From positions 2,852,001 to 2,916,000 of the forward strand of contig CM066304.1 in NCBI GenBank assembly GCA_033807695.1: a stretch of 64,000 nt of DNA. Reading direction: 5' to 3'. The stretch is from Daedaleopsis sinensis. Taxonomy: Eukaryota; Basidiomycota; Agaricomycetes; Polyporales; Polyporaceae. The notes beneath the pieces were generated by a model. The model was given only the letters and a program-made list of their open reading frames with translations. It did no database searches and was not told the origin of the DNA. The number at the start of each line of letters is the position of its first letter. The stretch's first letter is position 1. Positions 57,401 to 64,000 of this stretch are shown one piece after another. The position numbers and the translations under genes were made by a program.

Positions 57401-59156
57401 TTTTGCCCCAGAGCTCCCGCTATGATGTAAGTGTCTCACTGTCATCCTGACTGTCATTACCACGATAGGTATCATGTCGAGTTGAAGGTTGACAACATCA
57501 TAACTAGGATCTTCCTTTTCGCGGTGTTGCGGAACAGAATGGCGGTGTCACAGATATCAATGTAGGAATGTCGTCGAATGTAAGTGTGTAACTTTGACCG
57601 TCTTTCGATGCTAACCGTAGAGAATATGTAGACTTTCGTACGGGGCTATCTCTCACTGAGGTCGCAGAGCCCGACTGAGACTGCTGTGACACTGACCGAG
57701 TGTTTGGTATTATGTGCTGTTTTGAATGAGGTGCACTGGTACTCACTACATCACATGGACGTAGGAAAACCATATCGAAGTGCAAGAGGTCACTCCTGGT
57801 GAAGCGAGCATGAACAACGTGAGCATGAAATTGTCTTTGATCAACTGGTGCGAAACTTATAATGGTCCGTCGACAGAACAATGCAGCTCTGTGTTCCGCA
57901 GTTCTAAATGGATATGCACATGAACACCAGGATGTGGACAATGATTCTGTACACAGTGGGGATGGGGTATGTCTGACTTCTTCACATTAGACGTCTTCGC
58001 TGAATGATTATCACAGGTCACACAGAGTCCGGTTTTGGCAGATACGGTACACGGATGGAAAAGCTGTAGTGTCTGAACTAAACATTACTGACAGTCTACT
58101 CAGGTGACACTCGACTGCACCGATACAGAAGCATCGATGTTAGACGTATGTACCCCTGGTGTTGCCGTCGAGGACCGTCAGCAGGAACACGACAACGTAG
58201 GTGATAAGAAAAAGTGTTTGTCCCTAGCGCGATTGACATATCACACGTAGGATATGCGGGAGGTTTCAGCAACAGGTGGAGATGTATCAGTACGAGTTGC
58301 ATCAGCAAGTAGGATTGTGCCGTACACAATTGTGCACACCCCGGTCAGTGACTATTCATACTTGTCAAAATGTTGGCTATATATGTAATATACTTCGTTG
58401 TCTTCAGCGTCAACCACCTTATGCTAAACTTCGTGGCTACAAGACACATACGTTCAGTCCTTGCCACCAGTGTTCTGTCACGTTGCGGGTGAAATTCGGA
58501 CATCACATCTCATTGTTCCATCTAGGCACGAAGGGGTTAACATGCAGGTGATGTATACACTGTATGCTCTCTGTGTTGCGTTGCCTGACAGCATGTAAAA
58601 CAGCGAATGCATTGAGCGCAACACTCTTCCTCATCTCAATGTACCTGATGAAGTCCGTGACCACCTTGAACTGGCGGCAAGATGTGACCATTGCAACATC
58701 CATTCCTACCGATGCTCTGCAAACCCTGGTGGTCAGCCGTGGATATGCAGGTATGTTCATGTTGTCAAGTAATTTACCGCAGCACGTTGACATATATTAC
58801 AGCCACTGCGTCAACGTGGGGGGGACTTGTGCGCTAACATTTCTTTATCGATGTGCACTTGCCATTGGAGTGCAAGGCATATCAGCGTCTACTGTACCGC
58901 ATACAAACATCAACATAGCTAAGCTACGCGCAATGCCAAGGTTTGTAAGAGCATGTTGTATTTGGGTGAATGTCCATCTGACGTGCGTGCCAGGATTTCC
59001 AATGCAACTGCAGTTCGTGCCCAGACAGAGTGGGAAGTGCGCCACGGACTACCTGCCTCGTGCGTTGAATGCACGCGGTGGGGTGTAGGATGCTTTGTCA
59101 ACTTGCGTGCTTTCAATGGCCATATCGACGTTGCAAGTGCGTCGAGCTGCTTGTGA
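54413..59156 (+). CDS. family-2 cysteine-rich protein, gene 2 (about 25 short exons)
   Basis: From MSGHSMPAVDHMTPH (54413) a chain of about 25 exons of roughly 40-170 nt, separated by 45-75 nt introns and nearly all in phase 0, stays open to the stop at 59154-59156. An N-terminal KCATCMHDEHW is followed by a long acidic, low-similarity body (pieces such as GGDSHMLLDDVHVLTDVLHR, RGADDQFTLEATSRVIENIL, PVDLHWASLPLAACTSVDIG). The last four exons carry the family signature: TFSPCHQCSVTLRV, SECIERNTLPHLNV, RCDHCNIHSYRC, WICSHCVNVGGTC, then WEVRHGLPASCVECTRWGVG and CF. Cysteine spacing in the middle is C-x2-C-x6-C-x10-C-x2-C-x6-C. One junction (56538) appears to use a GC donor. Two early junctions (near 54950 and 55250) are ambiguous. 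No transposase, helicase or kinase motif is present. Function unknown; zinc binding is inferred from spacing. Confidence 0.65.
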
Positions 59157-60692
59157 GTGTAGTCAACAGGTTATGAACTCTCTGTCGCTGATCGTTAATG
59201 GGGGCTGCATTGACCAGTGCTTGTTCAGCACGCAAGATACTGTGTCTTTCGTTCATGTTCTGTTGATACATGACATATATGGGACGGTGTATTGGTAGAT
59301 CAGCCTAATCGGAGAGCGCCATGAGTGCCTATGTACTGTGGTAGGCAAGACAGACCTTGTAGCACTGAGAGCTGCGAGACCTTCCACTCTGTGGAAAATG
59401 ATGGTATGAATCATCAGCCATCATTAATAGCAGTAATGTCTAGTACGATACGGCCAACACGGAGTGCCTGCCCCCGCGCTTGCCCTCTTGGACCATACAC
59501 ATCCCTCCAACGATGCGGTCACACTGTGCACCCCATGCATCGCATGCACAGTGCACGACCCCACAGCCCACCAATGGATGCAATGTACTGCCCATCAATG
59601 GGCGCACCCATGGCAGGCTCATGAGTGGTCCTCGCCATTCCAGCATGAATGTGAGCAGCGAGTCCATACCGATGCCAAAGACTGGGGTGGGCCACGGTTT
59701 AGGTTAGATGCGTGATGCGGGACGTACAACAGGCTAATTGTACCTGTGGGGTGGGTGTTGCAGTGGCAGTGCAGGGGTCAATGTGTGGTCTTTCCTGGCC
59801 GTTCTATGAGACCAGGCACTACAACGCGACTGACACCCAGGCTGAGGGTTTAGCCACGGTTCCATATGTTTGCAACATTGCAATAACGGCATTACGGAGC
59901 GATGAGGAGGTGGTAAAGCTCGGGGTGCAGCGCGGGATGGACGTAGTAGATGGGGTTCTTGGTTGTAAGGCTTGTACGGTAGATCGCTGATCCCTGATAT
60001 CCACACACACGTGAGTCCAGTACTATGATGCACTGGACGACTTATCCATCGCACCTGTCGATGGGGTGATCTCCTTCGGGTGCTTGTACTTCTACATGGT
60101 GAGCTTGCCATAGTTTATTGTCTCCCCTTCGTTTCGCTACTCTCAGGCCTTCGACGTGTGTGTCTTGTCGTAGGTGTTGGTTCCGGCCACTTGGGATGCA
60201 GAGGTCCACCTCATATCATTTGGAGAGTCTCCCTGGCGATGTGTCTGCTAGGTTTTTCTAGTAGATCGCTGATGCCCTCATATCCACACATATGGAGATA
60301 GCGGATTGTTGTGAACGAAGCATCATAGTTACAGGTCGGACGTATTGCCCAACAGTTGCATAAATGTGAGCATGCTGTTTCATCCCGGAACACTGTGCAA
60401 AAAGAATTGATGTGGCCAGGTGTGCGATGCATTTGGAGGGAAAAGTGGGCACCTCTAAAGGTGTTGTTGTATTAGGTGTCAAGTGAAGAAGCTTGAAAAT
60501 ACACTTGCACTGATCTTGTCGTCCTGCTGCGTCAACCGGTGAAGTTTATCTAATGTTCACGTTTGGAACACATTGGATTAGTTCAGAAATATAAATGCAT
60601 AACAAGGTATGTTTTGCCAACGGCAACCACTACATATCGTGTCAGTTAGTGCTATTGAATGGTGTTGCGGTATAGAACAATATGAGTACAAC
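59157..60692. other. 1.5 kb between convergent family-2 genes
   Basis: Separates the facing 3' ends of genes 2 (+) and 3 (-). It contains a short imperfect direct repeat, GTAGATCGCTGAT...ATATCCACACA, at 59979-60008 and 60260-60290. A CA/TG-rich block at 59500-59640 opens frames in several phases. No gene is supported. Confidence 0.45.
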
Positions 60693-63152
60693 TCACAGAC
60701 ATGTTGTCGCTTTATCAACATCAAGCTCTCCATCGGTGACGGGAAGATGGATGAAGCAATCCGCACCAAGCCGCGTACACTCTACACATGATGCCGGTAG
60801 CTTACGCTGAACCTCCCATCTCGTCTGATATCGTGCACTCCGGTAGCTCAGTATCCTGTACCTTGCATTCAGCTCACACAAACCAACATCTTACGGGATA
60901 GTCGATGGGAAGGAACATATGAAGGGACGTACGGGCTAACAATGTCCTCGATTGGCAACTGAATTTTGCCTGTAATCTCGGGGATTGTGGAGACATCCAG
61001 AAACCGAACACCTGGGTGGAGTCCGGATCGGTAGATAACGGTTAGATGGCATCTAAGGCGCGCGTCGACGCAACAGCTGTGGTTTGCGTTAGAACATGTG
61101 TAACATTTGAGAGTATGCAAATCTACCTGCATCGTGACGGTTCTGTTTCAGACGCCTGACAGTGGTTATGCACCTCTTCACAGTGAGTACATTTCAGTGC
61201 GAGGCGGAAAAGATGATGTAATCCATGTGGAACTTTGGGACGGGGAAGTGCATTGCGTGCGATGCAATCTCTAAGATCGGCTTATCAGAGTGGTACGCTG
61301 TATGAACTGCACATTCACGTACTTGCACTTTATTCCTTCTTTGCGTAGTCGGCGAAGTTGTATGTGGCGTCCATACCGTACGTCGAGTGTAGTTGCACAT
61401 GAATGGCAAGGGCTAAATGTATTCTTGTTATACATCTCGATCGTAAGGCTGGGTGCACCCGACTAAGGCGGATTAGCAGCAGAGTCAACAGACTAGAATA
61501 TTGTTCTAACTTTGACGGGCATGATTGTGTATTCACGATATGTTGTCTCAGTGTCGACATTGATTCGTCCGACTCCAGTTAGCGGTTTTTGAGTTAACAA
61601 TGGTATGGTGTGCTAAGCCAGACAATTGTTGTGTTATTACTCCTAGTGACGCAACTACTAAGAGATGACTTACGTGATGCCCATTGTGTAGTACCTGACC
61701 AGCAACCACTGTTGAGGATGTACGTGATTGCTGTGCTTCGACATGCTTTTGAGGTGCACAATGTCAGTAGATAGTCATTGCTGAGTATCTGTTATCAAGT
61801 ACACACTTGTATAGTATTCACGTTCGATTGCGCTGGCTGTATGGAAAAACCGTAACAGCAATGCTTCTGAGCGGAGAACATTGTGCACTTACAAAGTTAT
61901 GATAATGGTTACCATCGAGAGTTACATGTAACCCATCAAATTCATGATCCTGATATGCTCAGTCGCAATATTGCATTATGCCATTGATGAGTTTACAGAG
62001 CATCAAGCTGGGATCCTTGCTGCTTACCATCGTTAACGAACATGTGTCTGTGCATATTGAAATGTTTGCAGCATGTTGTAAGTGAAGAGCCTACAAAGGA
62101 CATCAGCATGTACAATGGCTGAACATCCATCCACACGTGTTGCAATAACATACAGGCTGACAAATGGTGGGTATAGTGTTGTCGTTGCTCGTGTGCTCCG
62201 GAGAACTATGTACAGTCTGTCATAGTGGCCATATTAGTAATGTCTCCATACATTTCGAAAGGCAGTTCGCACTTCGTACTGCGAAGAGGCTAAGTTGCCC
62301 AGGGCTTGTCCGACTTGGCTCGCATCATGGCGATGGCCATCACAGTAACGGTTGCTGAAGTTGTGCACCTGTGTTATATGAGTCTACGTTCATCTCTGGT
62401 GCAAATGGTGTTGTGCATCCTACCTTCTCCATATTGTCTGGTGCATTATCGATAACAATGTTGTAGCACTGTATGAGGTCGTCGTTAGACAGTGCAGGAA
62501 ATGTCTGTGAACTTAATGTCAATGCATATTTAATCCATGGGGACGACTGCCGCACCTGTCGCATGCATGCAAGTAGATCTCTAATGTCCCTTTCACCGTG
62601 GATGTTGACCGTTAGAGATGGATGGGATCCACGAAGCTCCTAGCAGTTGTTACCGAAATGTAATAGAAAATGTGGTGGTGTGGGCACACATACATAGTTA
62701 CGCAGTACATCAATGAAGTCTGATGCTTCACAGGTGCCCAACCCATCCTGCTGGTACCACAGGCGGATAGATATGTCACAGGTCGATCAGAAGTGTCAAG
62801 GATATCCACGTACGTCACCATCCGCTGTTGTAGTGTAGCGATAATCTTCGTCGGAAATGATGTTGTCGTTGGGCACCCATACCGACTCGTGGATATCATG
62901 ACATTGTTCGGCCCTGATATCCTGCATGACCGAAAGGAATGTTAGCTGCGGTTCAACATTGGGTGGAACATAATGGCTTTTTGAGATTACATGAGCTGCC
63001 CTGTCATGATGAGTTGGTGTTGACAGGAGGGGATCGGTTGCCAAGGGTTCTCCGAAAGGTTGTTCCGGTTGTAGGTTATTTTTCGATTCCTGTTGATTCC
63101 TCCATTGTGGATTTGTGATGTCAGAACTCCAGGCAACGTAAGAGTCAGTCAT
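60693..63152 (-). pseudogene. family-2 cysteine-rich protein, gene 3, probably decayed upstream
   Basis: The C-terminal exons are intact and colinear with genes 1 and 2: from 61323 (TFSPCHSCATTLDVRYGRHI), 61127-61270 (DCIARNALPRPKVP, KCTHCEEVHNHC), 60933-61076 (CSCCVDARLRCHLTVIYR) and 60693-60861 (WEVQRKLPASCVECTRLG, then CF and a stop). Spacing is C-x2-C-x6-C-x9-C-x2-C-x6-C. Upstream, 62812-63152 is an open exon from an ATG (MTDSYVAWSSDITN). The next coding stretch, FIDVLRNYVCVPTPPHFLLH continuing to DIRDLLACMRQV, is interrupted by an in-frame TAG at about 62640. Between 61,500 and 62,340 only broken pieces are readable. The gene is thus either a pseudogene with a preserved tail or one whose introns I could not resolve. 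The true 5' end may lie beyond 63152. Confidence 0.5.
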
Positions 63153-64000
63153 TGGGTGGTTCTGGGGAGAGTAGTGACAGGCGCAGAAGGTACACTATGA
63201 ACAGTGGTTGTGTTAGTATATAGCCAGAAAAATGTTCGCATACGATTTCAACGAGCCGATACCCATCATTATAGAATAACAGCCCAGTCGGTGTCTGTGG
63301 CAACATAGTCTAACTGTATCATCGGGCATGACTGTATTGAGACACACACACATCGGTTCGAAGCCATGGGTGGCTGAGATTTTTATGATGCTGTCAGACA
63401 GGTGTGTTCTGATCATGATGTCGCTTTGTGTCTTGTAGTGTCGTTCACTTCCATCTCATAGCAATACAACTTGGCTCTGTTCTCTCATCATGTCCCGTTG
63501 GGGATGGGGAAAGAGCTGTTGGTGTATGGCATTGGTGCTAAACATCTATTGTCTGTCATCTCTTGTATGATATGTGCGCTCCCAAACCCTAGTCCAATCT
63601 CAGCAAGAGTGCACGTGCTTTAAAGACAATGGCAGGTACCTTTCCGACACCGCCGCAATCCAGGTCGCTAGTAACAGTGATATTTGGGCTGGGCAATTCT
63701 CGACCTCAGCTCCATGCGGACGACAAGCTTTCAGCAACATCAGTACCCTGTTGTTCATTAATGTGTGCACTTCTGAGAGCAGCATATATTTGTTGGTGTT
63801 TTGCTGTTGCAGTTGCCCACAGTTGCCGTTCAACTTGTCAGCATTTTGCACGCCCTCCATTCCGAGCAGAATACTAACTTCCAGTTGCACGCACATCCGC
63901 GAGATCAAAACAGCCGTGTTCATTGAAACCCTCAGTCCACAGACTTCTGCAATGGAATGTGAGGGTGCATATCATAACGTGTTAATGTGTATAGTCTGGG
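63153..64000. other. right window edge, no supported gene
   Basis: Minus-strand open frames at 63213-63416 and 63600-63923 could be upstream exons of family-2 gene 3, but no joint frame was found. Confidence 0.3.

Noticed and set aside
51197..63152. Family-2 genes as transposon (KDZ-type or retroelement) proteins
   Set aside because: I see no DDE, RVE, RT or helicase motifs, no long terminal or inverted repeats at the ends, and the genes are heavily and conservatively intron-split, unlike typical transposon genes. The idea is not excluded, only unsupported.
1..64000. CRISPR arrays, bacterial operons, rRNA
   Set aside because: Repeats present are long tandem duplications without spacer structure. 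Genes are eukaryotic with introns. No rRNA-like sequence was noticed.

Overview
The window looks like nuclear DNA of a wood-decay type basidiomycete (Agaricomycetes, most likely Polyporales). The genes are cut by many 45-75 nt GT-AG introns with CT(A/G)A(C/T)-like branch regions. The gene set (a basidiomycete-style P450, a BTB protein, a GMC oxidase, paired class 3 lipases, an aromatic-hydroxylase-type FAD monooxygenase) fits that group. There are no bacterial operons, CRISPR arrays or recognisable tRNA/rRNA genes. The gene models below were spliced by eye. Lengths are given where the exons add up to an intact frame.

Layout. (1) 1-3.5 kb: the edge of a family-1 paralogue, an 82-bp tandem repeat and a complete cytochrome P450. 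(2) 3,517-31,996: a direct tandem duplication with a period of exactly 14,240 bp. Each unit carries, in order, a family-1 gene (A), a BTB gene, a second family-1 gene (B), a histidine-acid-phosphatase-like secreted protein, VPS28 (ESCRT-I), HUA1 (a PPxY and zinc-finger ubiquitin-sorting adaptor) and a GMC oxidoreductase. The internal junction truncates the GMC gene of copy 1 and rewrites the last codons of gene A in copy 2. Only copy 2 has a whole GMC gene and only copy 1 has the native end of A. (3) 33.6-44.6 kb: a third complete family-1 gene (C), two secreted class 3 lipases separated by three 220-bp tandem repeats, a broken gene with an inverted partial copy, and a complete FAD-dependent monooxygenase on the minus strand. 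(4) 44.6-51 kb: GC-rich sequence with no gene I can support well. (5) 51-64 kb: a less GC-rich block with three paralogues of an intron-rich, cysteine-rich family (family 2).

Two paralogous families stand out and I do not recognise either as a characterised family. Family 1 (A, B, C and fragment D) pairs a 'YEDxWPIxFYLK' N-terminal module with a C-terminal helical module of about 65 residues, joined by a fast-evolving Ser/Pro- or Lys/Arg-rich linker. Family 2 (three genes, 51.2-63.2 kb) ends in a shared cysteine region of about 150-170 residues. It contains a C4-type zinc-finger pattern, then six cysteines with the exact spacing of a fungal Zn(II)2Cys6 cluster but at the C-terminus, then a final CVECTxxGxxC box. 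Exon boundaries are conserved among the three copies.

How the genes may work together: VPS28 and HUA1 lie in tandem 0.46 kb apart and both belong to ubiquitin-dependent endosomal sorting. The P450, GMC oxidase, lipases, acid-phosphatase-like protein and FAD monooxygenase are typical secretory or detoxification genes and need not form a pathway.
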